From: Thermomonas sp. | GTDB lineage: Bacteria > Pseudomonadota > Gammaproteobacteria > Xanthomonadales > Xanthomonadaceae | Assembly: GCF_019104945.1 (NCBI RefSeq) | Contig: NZ_JAHRWW010000015.1 | Location: 1 to 35,201, forward strand | Direction of reading: 5' to 3' | Length of the DNA: 35,201 nt | Part shown: in pieces, positions 1-7,396 of the stretch | How the letters are laid out: each line of letters starts with the position of its first letter | Position numbering within the stretch: the stretch's first letter is position 1 | The notes under the pieces: generated by a model | The model's database searches: none | What the model was told of the DNA's origin: nothing | Seen by the model: only the letters and a program-made list of their open reading frames with translations | Made by a program: the position numbers and the translations under genes

Positions 1-110
<110 letters not shown>

Positions 111-118
111 AAGTTTTC

Positions 119-132
119 GAAGCCGAAGCTTC
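119..132 (-). other. UUCG tetraloop hairpin in rRNA leader
   Basis: On the transcribed strand GAAGC-TTCG-GCTTC forms a 5-bp stem closed by the extra-stable C(UUCG)G tetraloop. It lies about 9 nt upstream of the predicted 16S 5' end. It could help processing or folding of the pre-16S leader; that role is inference. The leader (111 to about 355) holds no gene. Confidence 0.5.
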
Positions 133-286
133 TAATGCTTAGAAATGCAGAATTTCTCCCAGTCCCAATTACTCGCTGTACGTTGTACTTGCGTACGAAT
201 ACTTAATAAGAATTGAGGTTCTGTTCGAACGTCTGCTATGGACAACTATCCATTACCAGACGCCCGCACAAGTTACCTGCGCACAC

Positions 287-297
287 TGTCAAAGATC
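287..297 (-). promoter_or_regulatory. rrn antitermination boxA-like element
   Basis: The minus strand reads GATCTTTGACA, resembling the boxA core TGCTCTTTAACA of proteobacterial rrn leaders, which recruits Nus factors for rRNA antitermination. It sits between the promoters and the 16S gene, where boxA is expected. It contains TTGACA, but no -10 lies at a workable distance, so I read it as boxA rather than a third promoter. Confidence 0.55.
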
Positions 298-362
298 AGC
301 GGGTTGGGCCTCAGCGCCTTTCCCTTTTCACCCCGTCGCCGTAGCGTCCGAGTGAGCCGCCC

Positions 363-390
363 ATTATGCCGAAGTTTTTCAACTTGTCAA
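363..390 (-). promoter_or_regulatory. rrn promoter, proximal
   Basis: Minus-strand TTGACA (385-390), a 16-bp spacer and CATAAT (363-368), followed by a GC-rich discriminator (GGCGGC). A perfect -35 with a GC-rich discriminator is the usual architecture of stringently controlled rRNA promoters. Transcription would start near 356 and run leftward into the 16S gene. Confidence 0.7.
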
Positions 391-450
391 CACGCCGGAG
401 CGATTTTTTTCGTTTCTCTCAAACCGCCGAAGCGCCTGAGCGAGCCGCAC

Positions 451-478
451 ATCTTAGCGAACTTTCCGTGTTTGTCAA
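451..478 (-). promoter_or_regulatory. rrn promoter, distal
   Basis: Second minus-strand promoter about 88 bp further upstream: TTGACA (473-478), 16-bp spacer, TAAGAT (451-456), then a GC-rich discriminator (GTGCGGCT). With the proximal one this gives the tandem P1/P2 layout common for rrn operons. The remaining 479-646 holds no convincing gene. It contains a CGCGCA-TCG-TGCGCG inverted repeat (606-620) and a weak plus-strand TTGACG (578-583) that may serve the DUF192 gene. Confidence 0.65.
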
Positions 479-646
479 CACTTCATTTCGCCGCCTTGCC
501 GACCCCTTCCGCTGCAAACCGCAGCCCGCTGCAGAAGGGAGGCGAATCATGCGCCTGTTTTTCGGTTTTGGGAAGTCTTGACGTGTTGACGGATCCCGTG
601 CAATACGCGCATCGTGCGCGATTGCTTTTACTACTTTGGAGCCTAC

Positions 647-1093
647 ATGCGCCTGCACGCCTTACTTCCAGCCCTCATCCTCTCGCTTTCCAGCTGCGCG
701 AGCGCCAGCCAACCTTGGGTGGAGCTAGGCGGCCAACGCTATCAGGTGGAAATTGCCAATGACGATGCCGAACGTGCGCGCGGTTTGATGTTTCGTGACG
801 TGTTGGAAGACGGCCACGGCATGCTTTTCATTCATGACACCCAAGCGCCGCAGGCGTATTGGATGAAGAACACCAAGATTCCGCTGGATATTTTGTACTT
901 CGATAACGACCGCAATTTGGTTTCGCAGCAGCGCGGAGTACCGCCCTGCTCGCTAGGCGACGCCTGCCCGCCCTACCCCAGCAATGCGCCTGCGCGTTAT
1001 GTGCTTGAGCTCAATGCTGGGCAAGCAGAAAAAATGCAGCTTAAAGATGGAGCTAAGCTCACCTTTGGTCCTAACATCCCCGTTGCGAAGTAA
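647..1093 (+). CDS. DUF192 family lipoprotein
   Basis: 148-residue predicted lipoprotein of the DUF192 family, whose biochemical role is not established. The chosen ATG has GGAG five bases upstream (638-641). It starts a hydrophobic signal ending in the lipobox L-S-S-C (Cys17), whereas the upstream ATG at 614 would bury that signal. The +2 residue after Cys is Ala, not Asp, so outer membrane sorting is expected. DUF192 hallmarks are visible: a segment around ARGLMFR, a GHGMLFIH stretch, YWMKNTKIPLDI and a late YVLELNAG. It diverges from the rrn operon and ends six bases before thiE. Confidence 0.88.
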   Translation: MRLHALLPALILSLSSCASASQPWVELGGQRYQVEIANDDAERARGLMFRDVLEDGHGMLFIHDTQAPQAYWMKNTKIPLDILYFDNDRNLVSQQRGVPPCSLGDACPPYPSNAPARYVLELNAGQAEKMQLKDGAKLTFGPNIPVAK

Positions 1094-1099
1094 ACCGGC

Positions 1100-1711
1100 A
1101 TGTCCCGTTCTTTTCCCGTGCGCGGCCTATACGCCATCACCAATGGCCCTAGGCCCGACCTGATCACTGCGGTTTCCGCGGCTCTTGATGGCGGCGCCGC
1201 CTGCATCCAGTACCGCGACACCACACAGGACCACACGCGACGTTTGCAAGAAGCCAGCGCGCTGGCGCAGCTTTGCCACGCGCACAACATCCCGCTGGTG
1301 ATCGATAACGATTGTGCACTGGCGCAAGCCTGCAATGCCGACGGCGTACATGTGCATACGATTGAAGACGCCACTACGGCTCGCGCTGCGCTAGGCCCGC
1401 AGGCAATCGTAGGGCTTTCGTGCAAAAGCTCGCTCACTACGGCGCAGTTAGCGCTGGCCGTGGGTGCGAGCTATATCTCATTTGGCGTGTGCTATGCCTC
1501 GCCTACGCTGCCACAGGCTAAGCCCATTCCGCATGAACTATTCGCCGAAAGCGCCGTTCTGGAACTGCCGCGTGTGGCTATTGGCGGCATCACCGCCGAC
1601 AATGGCGCAGCACTTGTGGCGGCAGGAGCCGATGTTTTGGCTTCGATCAGCGGTGTGTTTGATGCCCCTGATATCACCGCCGCTGCGCGCGCCTACCTTT
1701 CCTGCTTTTAA
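1100..1711 (+). CDS. thiE: Thiamine-phosphate synthase
   Basis: 203 residues, the usual ThiE size. It joins HMP-pyrophosphate and thiazole phosphate to give thiamine monophosphate in the cytoplasm. The TIM-barrel landmarks are present in order: an IQYRD segment near residue 33, VIDND, ADGVHVH, a GLSCKS stretch where ThiE has G(V/L)S, YISFGVCYASPT (phosphate-binding region), VAIGGIT and a final GAD segment before ASISGVF. The usual LGQED after ADGVH is replaced by HTIED, a modest divergence. No clear Shine-Dalgarno precedes the ATG, suggesting coupling to the DUF192 gene. No TPP riboswitch is visible upstream. hemL follows after nine bases. Confidence 0.9.
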   Translation: MSRSFPVRGLYAITNGPRPDLITAVSAALDGGAACIQYRDTTQDHTRRLQEASALAQLCHAHNIPLVIDNDCALAQACNADGVHVHTIEDATTARAALGPQAIVGLSCKSSLTTAQLALAVGASYISFGVCYASPTLPQAKPIPHELFAESAVLELPRVAIGGITADNGAALVAAGADVLASISGVFDAPDITAAARAYLSCF

Positions 1712-1720
1712 GTTGAACTC

Positions 1721-3013
1721 ATGAACACCGAACGCTCCCACGCCCTGTTTACCCAAGCCCAAACCCTGATGCCCGGCGGCGTCAACTCACCCGTACGCGC
1801 GTTCAAATCGGTGGGTGGTGAACCATTTTTCGTGCAGCGCGCCGACGGCCCCTATTTGTTTGATGCCGACGACAACCGCTATATCGATTATGTGGGTTCG
1901 TGGGGGCCGATGATCGTTGGCCACAACCACCCAAAGGTCCTCGATGCGGTGATTGAAACCGCCAAGCATGGCCTGAGTTTCGGCACGCCGAATCCGCTGG
2001 AAGTAACGATGGCCGAGACCATCACGCGCCTGATTCCAAGCTGTGAAATGGTGCGCATGGTGAACTCCGGTACCGAAGCCACGCTCTCGGCGATTCGTCT
2101 TGCGCGCGGTGCAACTGGACGCAGCAAAATTGTGAAGTTTGAAGGCTGCTACCACGGCCACGGCGACAGCTTCCTAGTGAAAGCAGGCAGCGGCGCGCTG
2201 ACCTTTGGTGTACCCACATCACCGGGTGTGCCGAAAACACTGGCGGACCTAACGCTCACGCTTCCCTATAACGATTTCGACGCCGCCACCGCACTGTTTG
2301 CCGAATGCGGCAGCGAGATTGCGGGGCTCATCATCGAGCCCGTAGTGGGCAATGCCAACTGCCTGCCACCACGTGAAGGCTACTTGCAGCACCTGCGCGC
2401 TCTGTGCACGCAGCATGGGGCGCTGCTGATCTTTGATGAAGTAATGACCGGCTTTCGCGTGGCGCTAGGCGGTGCGCAGGCGCGCTATGGCATTACCCCG
2501 GACCTGTCCACCTTCGGCAAGGTGATCGGTGGCGGCATGCCAGTAGGCGCGTATGGTGGCCGCCGCGAGTTAATGCAGCAGATCGCGCCGAGTGGGCCGA
2601 TCTATCAGGCCGGCACCCTGTCTGGTAATCCGGTGGCGATGGCAGCCGGGCTTGCGATGCTGGAACTGATCCAAGTACCGGGCTTTTACGCGGCGCTGGA
2701 AGCCAAGACAAATGCACTATGCGACGGGCTAGAAGCGGCCGCGCGCGAAGCGGGCGTGGCCTTCACCACTCAGCGTGTGGGCGGCATGTTCGGGATGTTC
2801 TTCAGCAGCGAAACCGTGGATACCTACGCCCAAGCGATGGCCTGCGATAGCGCGGCGTTCAACCGCTTCTTCCACGCCATGCGCGAGCGCGGCGTGTACT
2901 TGGCCCCTAGCGCGTTTGAGGCGGGCTTTCTTTCCAGCGCGCATGACGATGATGTCATCGCCGCCACGATTGCTGCCGCGCGCGAAGCCTTCAAGATCGC
3001 CCGGGAGGGGTGA
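1721..3013 (+). CDS. hemL: Glutamate-1-semialdehyde 2,1-aminomutase
   Basis: 430 residues. PLP enzyme converting glutamate-1-semialdehyde to 5-aminolevulinate for tetrapyrrole synthesis (C5 pathway). Seen: the N-terminal [11 protein letters not shown] signature, NSGTEA for cofactor phosphate binding, the FEGCYHGH segment, [11 protein letters not shown], and the Schiff-base lysine Lys267 in [18 protein letters not shown]. Length matches the family. It ends TGATG, the A of the stop being shared with the ATG of the ion channel gene, so the two are probably translationally coupled. thiE-hemL adjacency is familiar in xanthomonads. Confidence 0.97.
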   Translation: MNTERSHALFTQAQTLMPGGVNSPVRAFKSVGGEPFFVQRADGPYLFDADDNRYIDYVGSWGPMIVGHNHPKVLDAVIETAKHGLSFGTPNPLEVTMAETITRLIPSCEMVRMVNSGTEATLSAIRLARGATGRSKIVKFEGCYHGHGDSFLVKAGSGALTFGVPTSPGVPKTLADLTLTLPYNDFDAATALFAECGSEIAGLIIEPVVGNANCLPPREGYLQHLRALCTQHGALLIFDEVMTGFRVALGGAQARYGITPDLSTFGKVIGGGMPVGAYGGRRELMQQIAPSGPIYQAGTLSGNPVAMAAGLAMLELIQVPGFYAALEAKTNALCDGLEAAAREAGVAFTTQRVGGMFGMFFSSETVDTYAQAMACDSAAFNRFFHAMRERGVYLAPSAFEAGFLSSAHDDDVIAATIAAAREAFKIAREG

Positions 3014-3915
3014 TGTTCGAACCCGAGCAGCCGGTCGTCCAAGGCGAAAAAAACAGTTTCTTTGAGCGCAATCTGCAACCGGCCAGCCGGGAGGGATTGC
3101 GCTATCGGCTGTACCGGCTGCTGTTTCATCATGAGTCACGCGATGAGCGCAACTTTGACCTTGCGCTCACCGTCATCATCATCGCCAGCGTACTGGTGGT
3201 GATGCTGGATAGTGAGGCTTCGATCAAGGCGCGCTGGCATACGTGGCTCTTTGTTGCCGAGTGGATTTTTACGCTGCTATTTACCGTGGAATATGCCGTG
3301 CGTATTTGGGTGCTGCGCGCCCCGCTACGCTATGCCAACAGCTTCTTGGGCATTGTTGACCTGCTCGCGATTTTGCCCACGTTTCTAGCGCTGCTGTTTC
3401 CGGCGAGCGTGTCGCTGACGGTGATCCGCATTCTGCGGCTTCTACGTATTTTCCGCATTTTGAAGCTGGTCAAATACTCGGATGAAGCGGGCCTGCTGAT
3501 TCAATCATTGATTCGCAGTCGGCGAAAAATTTTAATTTTCGTAACCACGCTTATCACCATTGCGGTGATCTTCGGTGCATTGATGTATTTGGTGGAAGGC
3601 CCTGAACACGGCTTTGACAGCATTCCTACTGGGGTCTACTGGGCGATTGTGACGATGGCCACTGTGGGCTATGGCGATCTTTCTCCGGGCACGGGGCTGG
3701 GGCGTTTTCTCACCTCGGCGCTGATCATCATCGGTTACAGCATCATTGTTGTGCCCACCGGCATCTATAGCGCTGAGCTAGCGCGCAATATCCGCGGGCA
3801 TGGACGCAAGCAGGTGCGCTGTTCGCAATGCAGCCTCAACGAGCACAATATCGACGCATGGTATTGCCGCAAATGTGGAACGGCATTGCCGCATGCCGGT
3901 AGCGATTTGAATTAG
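3013..3915 (+). CDS. Voltage-gated-type K+ channel with C-terminal zinc ribbon
   Basis: 300-residue six-helix ion channel subunit. Segments in order: S1 about 43-65, S2 about 77-99, S3 about 112-130, S4 about 136-156 carrying regularly spaced Arg (IRILRLLRIFRILK), S5 about 173-195, the pore loop with the K+ selectivity filter TVGYGD (TMATVGYGDLSPGTGLG), and S6 about 233-255. After S6 comes a soluble tail with a CxxC...CxxC zinc ribbon (CSQC, then CRKC). GGAG in GGGAGGGG (3003-3010) sets the ATG at 3013, overlapping the hemL stop by one base; a GTG at 3010 is less likely. K+ selectivity follows from the filter; gating and physiological role are unknown. Confidence 0.9.
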   Translation: MFEPEQPVVQGEKNSFFERNLQPASREGLRYRLYRLLFHHESRDERNFDLALTVIIIASVLVVMLDSEASIKARWHTWLFVAEWIFTLLFTVEYAVRIWVLRAPLRYANSFLGIVDLLAILPTFLALLFPASVSLTVIRILRLLRIFRILKLVKYSDEAGLLIQSLIRSRRKILIFVTTLITIAVIFGALMYLVEGPEHGFDSIPTGVYWAIVTMATVGYGDLSPGTGLGRFLTSALIIIGYSIIVVPTGIYSAELARNIRGHGRKQVRCSQCSLNEHNIDAWYCRKCGTALPHAGSDLN

Positions 3916-4028
3916 CAAATTCACCGCCGTGTGCTCACGCGGCCTACACATGCGGGTTTTTATGGTGGCTGCATGTCGTGCAGGGCAACGGGGCCGTAGC
4001 TCCACGACGCTATCCTGGAGTTCACACC

Positions 4029-4727
4029 ATGAAACTTCGTCTTCTTGCTGGCGCTGTCGCGCTGGCGGTATCTGTTCCTTTTGCCGTTTCCGCAACAGCG
4101 CTTCCGCAACAAGCAAAGCCAGCGCAGCACGAGCACGCGACGACTGCACATCACACCGCAAAGAAAGCGGAAGCTGCCACCGCTCAAACTGCACCTGAGC
4201 TACACAAGGCATTACGCAGCCTGTGGCATGGCCATATCGTTGCGACGCGCGATTATGCTTTTGCCGTTCACAAGGGCGACGCTGAAGCTGCTACAAAAGC
4301 CGCCGACGCTACCGTGGCCAATGCCAAAGACATTGCCAATGCTGTTGCAGGGTTTTATGGGCAAGCCGGTGGTGATGGCGTGCTAAAGCTGCTGGGCGGC
4401 CACTGGGCAGGCGTCAAGGCCATGACCGACGCGCAGCACGCCAATAACGCGGCGGGTGTGGATAAGGCGATGCAAGACCTCACCGCCAATGCGGCTGACC
4501 TTGCCAAGTTCTTGCACACCGCCAACCCGAACAATTGGCCACAAGATGCGGTAGAAGGGCTGCTGCTTGGCCACGTTGCGGGGCATAAGGCGCAGATTGC
4601 GCAAATCATGGCGGGCGACAGCAAGGGTGAAGCCGTTACTTGGCAGTCGATGCAAGATCATATGAACACGATTGCGGATGCGCTGGCCGATGGCCTTGCC
4701 AAACAATTCCCGGATAAGGCGAAGTAA
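4029..4727 (+). CDS. Exported three-repeat alpha-helical protein, function unknown
   Basis: 232 residues. The ATG at 4029 has GGAG at 4018-4021 and begins a Sec signal peptide (MKLRLLAGAVALAVSVPFAV, likely cleaved after VSA). A His/Ala/Lys-rich linker follows (about 25-58). The rest is three tandem units of about 56 residues, each predicted to be helical, aligned by a Gly-His pair (68-69, 124-125, 181-182) and by an N-A-x-D-I/L-A-like turn about 32 residues later (the third copy is weaker, MNTIADALA). I know similar small helical proteins only as hypothetical. The gene stands alone between the channel gene and a strong terminator. Metal or ligand binding by the conserved His is inference. Confidence 0.8.
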   Translation: MKLRLLAGAVALAVSVPFAVSATALPQQAKPAQHEHATTAHHTAKKAEAATAQTAPELHKALRSLWHGHIVATRDYAFAVHKGDAEAATKAADATVANAKDIANAVAGFYGQAGGDGVLKLLGGHWAGVKAMTDAQHANNAAGVDKAMQDLTANAADLAKFLHTANPNNWPQDAVEGLLLGHVAGHKAQIAQIMAGDSKGEAVTWQSMQDHMNTIADALADGLAKQFPDKAK

Positions 4728-4772
4728 TCTTCGCGCGGCCGTGCTGCGTAAAGCCGGCTGATTTCTACCTTC

Positions 4773-4814
4773 ACAAACAGCGCCCCTTCTTCAAGGGCGC
4801 TGTTTGTTTGTTTC
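4773..4814 (+). terminator. Intrinsic terminator after the three-repeat protein gene
   Basis: Perfect 13-bp stem ACAAACAGCGCCC (4773-4785) / GGGCGCTGTTTGT (4795-4807) with a 9-nt loop, followed by T-rich TTGTTTC on the plus strand. It separates two convergent genes. On the minus strand the stem is not followed by a T run, so it mainly serves the plus-strand gene. Confidence 0.85.
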
Positions 4815-4820
4815 ACTCTG

Positions 4821-6056
4821 TTAGATAGCGCGCGCAACAAACGCCTGTAGTGCGTCGCGTAGGCGTGCAAGACCTTCGGCTACTTCGTCGTCACGGATAT
4901 TGAGCGCTGGCACGAGACGCAACACACCGACACCTGCAGACAGCAGCAACAAGCCGTGTTCGACGGCAAGGTCTAACATTTCACCCGCACGTTCGGCGTA
5001 CTGCGGCTTCAACACAGCGCCCAACATCAGGCCGCGCCCACGCACTTCGGTAAACAGATTCAACTCACCATTGATGGTTTCGATACCCTCACGCAGCGCC
5101 TGCGACTGCCGCTGCACATTCGCCACAATCTCTTCCGACGTCAAACGCTTCAGTGCCACGCGTGCTACCGCTGCTGCCAGTGGGTTTCCGCCAAAAGTGG
5201 TGCCGTGTGCGCCAAATTGCATCGCTTGCGCGGCTTTTGCGCCCACCAGCATGGCCCCGATAGGAAAGCCTGCGCCGAGTGCTTTTGCGAGCGTCACGAT
5301 ATCGGGCTCAATGCCGTCTTGCCAATGTGCAAACAGGCTGCCGCTGCGCCCCATGCCGCACTGAATTTCATCCAATACCAAGAGTGCGTCGTGTTGATCA
5401 CACAGCGCGCGCACCGCCTGCAAGTAACCGGGAGCAGCAGGCATCACGCCACCTTCGCCCTGTATCGGCTCCAGCATCACGGCGGCCACATCACCTGCCG
5501 CCATCGCGGCTTCTAGCTGCGCAATATCGTTGAAATCGACGTAACGAAACCCACCCGGTAACGGCTCGTAGCCTTGTTGGTATTTGGGTTGCGCGGTGGC
5601 CGTTACCGACGCTAGCGTGCGGCCGTGAAAGCTGCCCTTGCAGGTGATAATGACGCGGCGCTCGGGGCCACGCCCTTGCACGCTGGCCCATTTGCGCACC
5701 AGCTTGATCGCCGCTTCGTTCGCTTCAGTACCGGAGTTACACAGAAACACGCGCTCGGCAAACCGCGATGCTGCAACGAGCTCTTGCGCCAAGCGAATCG
5801 GCGGCTCGCTATAGAACACGTTGCTGGTATGCCATAGCTTGCTCGCCTGCTCGAGCAGCGCTACATTTAATTCCGGATCGCAATGTCCAAGGCTGCACAC
5901 GGCGATGCCGGCGGCGAAATCCACATATTCACGCCCTTCGCTATCCCAAACGCGTGAACCGAGGCCGCGCTCAAGCACCATTTCGCGCGGTTTGTAGATA
6001 GGCAAAAAACTGTCTCGCCCCATCGCGAGCAGCGCATGTGCGGTTGCTTGCGTCAT
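4821..6056 (-). CDS. argD: Acetylornithine aminotransferase
   Basis: 411 residues, class III PLP aminotransferase. Transfers an amino group between glutamate and N-acetylglutamate semialdehyde to form N-acetylornithine in arginine synthesis; family members often also act in lysine synthesis (DapC activity). Seen: YVDFAAGIAVCSLGH, NSGTEANEAAIKL (cofactor phosphate), SFHGRTLASVT, LEPIQGEGG, LVLDEIQCGMGR and Schiff-base Lys258 in VTLAKALGAGFPIGAML, then THGTTFGGNPLA-type spacing. The ATG at 6056 has AGGAG upstream; a longer reading frame to 6263 overlaps the glyoxalase gene and is discarded. The start lies one base beyond the glyoxalase stop, so the two are likely co-transcribed. The argD versus succinylornithine/GABA transaminase distinction rests on overall resemblance. 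Confidence 0.88.
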   Translation of the reverse strand: MTQATAHALLAMGRDSFLPIYKPREMVLERGLGSRVWDSEGREYVDFAAGIAVCSLGHCDPELNVALLEQASKLWHTSNVFYSEPPIRLAQELVAASRFAERVFLCNSGTEANEAAIKLVRKWASVQGRGPERRVIITCKGSFHGRTLASVTATAQPKYQQGYEPLPGGFRYVDFNDIAQLEAAMAAGDVAAVMLEPIQGEGGVMPAAPGYLQAVRALCDQHDALLVLDEIQCGMGRSGSLFAHWQDGIEPDIVTLAKALGAGFPIGAMLVGAKAAQAMQFGAHGTTFGGNPLAAAVARVALKRLTSEEIVANVQRQSQALREGIETINGELNLFTEVRGRGLMLGAVLKPQYAERAGEMLDLAVEHGLLLLSAGVGVLRLVPALNIRDDEVAEGLARLRDALQAFVARAI

Positions 6057-6057
6057 G

Positions 6058-6477
6058 TCACCACTCTCCTGTGTTGGGCATCGACGCCCACGGTTCCTGC
6101 GGTGGCAGGCGGCCTTCTTGCAGCAGCTCCACCGAGATGAGATCGGGCGAGCGCACAAACGCCATATGGCCATCGCGCGGCGGGCGGTTGATGGTGTACC
6201 CCATGTCGTGTAGGTGCTGGCAGGTGGCGTAGATATCAGCCACGCGGAAAGCGAGATGGCCAAAGTTGCGAGCAGTGCCGTAGTCTTCTTCCGAGCCCCA
6301 ATTCAGGGTGAGCTCGATTTCAAAATCCGGCGTTTCATCGGCCGCCAGATACACCAAGGTGAAGCGCCCTTGCTCGCTTTCCATGCGCCGCACCTCGCGC
6401 AGGCCAAGCCCTTCACAATAAAAGCGCAGGGAGGCGTCGAGGTCGCGCACGCGCACCATGCTGTGCAGATATTTCAT
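6058..6477 (-). CDS. Lactoylglutathione lyase (glyoxalase I)-like VOC protein
   Basis: 139 residues, vicinal oxygen chelate fold. Opening MKYLHSMVRVRDLDASLRFY matches glyoxalase I. Metal ligand candidates are His5, Glu55, His74 and Glu117, the four positions used by GloA. Expected role: isomerising the methylglyoxal-glutathione hemithioacetal to S-lactoylglutathione. The loop after residue 95 is shorter than in typical GloA, which has a GG-rich segment there, so another VOC lyase activity is possible. AGGAT precedes the ATG. It lies upstream of argD with a one-base gap and downstream of the SDR gene, all on the minus strand. Confidence 0.82.
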   Translation of the reverse strand: MKYLHSMVRVRDLDASLRFYCEGLGLREVRRMESEQGRFTLVYLAADETPDFEIELTLNWGSEEDYGTARNFGHLAFRVADIYATCQHLHDMGYTINRPPRDGHMAFVRSPDLISVELLQEGRLPPQEPWASMPNTGEW

Positions 6478-6515
6478 AACAACATCCTTTTGGGGGAGGA
6501 AACGAATGCAGTTGC

Positions 6516-7337
6516 TTAAGCGTCTAGGTAAAGGTCCGGCAGCAGCGGCATCGACGGATCTTCCGCATAGACAGACAGATCGGTGACACCGGCCTCGCGC
6601 AGCACTTCATCATCAATGAGGAAGTGCCCAGCAAACCCGCGCGCTTGACGGGTCAAGATGGCATGCGCGGCGTCGCCCATAATTGTTGGCTTGCGGCCAT
6701 TACCCGCGCTCACGCCGGGGATCATATTGAGCGCATCGGTAGCGATCAGCGTGCGCGGCCAAAGTGCATTCACGGCGACGCCCTGCGCGCCAAATTCAGC
6801 AGCCAAACCGAGGGTGACAAAGCTCATCCCCATTTTCGCCAAGGTGTAGGCAGTGTGCGGCCCCCACCATTTCGGATTGAGCGACGGCGGCGGGCATAGG
6901 GTCAAAATATGCGGGTTCTGCGCTTTCAACAGATGCGGCAAGCAGGCCTGCGCGCACAAGAAGCTGCCGCGGCTATTGACCTGCGTCATCAGGTCGAAGC
7001 GCTTCATCGGCGTATCCAGCGTGCCGCGTAGCCAGATGGCGCTGGCGTTATTGATCAAAATATCGATGCCGCCGAAGGTTTCCACCGTTTCGGCGACGGC
7101 GGCCTGCACTTGGTCTTCTTCACGAATATCGCATTTAATCGCCAACGCGCGGCCACCCGCCTCTTCAACCGCCTTCGCAGCGGTGTGAATGGTGCCCGGT
7201 AGTTTGGGGTTGGGCGTATCGGATTTTGCCGCGATCACCACGTTGGCACCGTCTTGCGCCGCACGCAGGGCAATAGCGAGACCGATGCCACGCGAGGCAC
7301 CGGTGATGAATAGGGTTTTCCCTGCAAGCGTTGTCAT
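6516..7337 (-). CDS. SDR family oxidoreductase, HSDL2-like
   Basis: 273 residues. Classical short-chain dehydrogenase fold: dinucleotide motif TGASRGIG (residues 12-19), NNAS (96-99) and the Tyr164-x3-Lys168 catalytic pair in AYTLAK. The segments KSDTPNPKLPGTIHTAA and NPKWWGPHTAYTLAKMGMS resemble the hydroxysteroid dehydrogenase-like 2 branch. At the position where that branch has the catalytic Ser (ILxLSPP) this protein has Cys148; Ser152 lies nearby. Substrate unknown. The ATG at 7337 has AGGAAG upstream; a longer frame to 7355 is less likely. It is divergent from the DedA/PAP2 gene and the first gene before the glyoxalase and argD. Confidence 0.85.
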   Translation of the reverse strand: MTTLAGKTLFITGASRGIGLAIALRAAQDGANVVIAAKSDTPNPKLPGTIHTAAKAVEEAGGRALAIKCDIREEDQVQAAVAETVETFGGIDILINNASAIWLRGTLDTPMKRFDLMTQVNSRGSFLCAQACLPHLLKAQNPHILTLCPPPSLNPKWWGPHTAYTLAKMGMSFVTLGLAAEFGAQGVAVNALWPRTLIATDALNMIPGVSAGNGRKPTIMGDAAHAILTRQARGFAGHFLIDDEVLREAGVTDLSVYAEDPSMPLLPDLYLDA

Positions 7338-7383
7338 ATGAATTCTTCCTGACATTAGAAAGGGTGAAGTGTAGCCTCGCCGC

Positions 7384-7389
7384 CTATAA
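7384..7389 (+). promoter_or_regulatory. Candidate -10 box close to the start codon
   Basis: A perfect TATAAT lies seven bases before the ATG of the DedA/PAP2 gene. A start site 7-8 bases downstream would fall on the ATG, giving a leaderless transcript, which fits the absence of a Shine-Dalgarno (ATCCGCTG precedes ATG). No convincing -35 is visible, so this is tentative. Confidence 0.35.
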
Positions 7390-7396
7390 TCCGCTG

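Noticed and set aside
287-292. Third rrn promoter from TTGACA at 287-292
   Set aside because: No -10 at 15-19 bp; the sequence fits boxA better.
238-762. 174-residue plus-strand reading frame in the rrn leader
   Set aside because: It runs through the rrn promoters and into the DUF192 gene in another frame, has no recognisable motif and no supporting start signals.
1000-1110. TPP riboswitch expected before thiE
   Set aside because: No THI-box-like sequence (CUGAGA...) is visible upstream; thiE starts six bases after the DUF192 gene.
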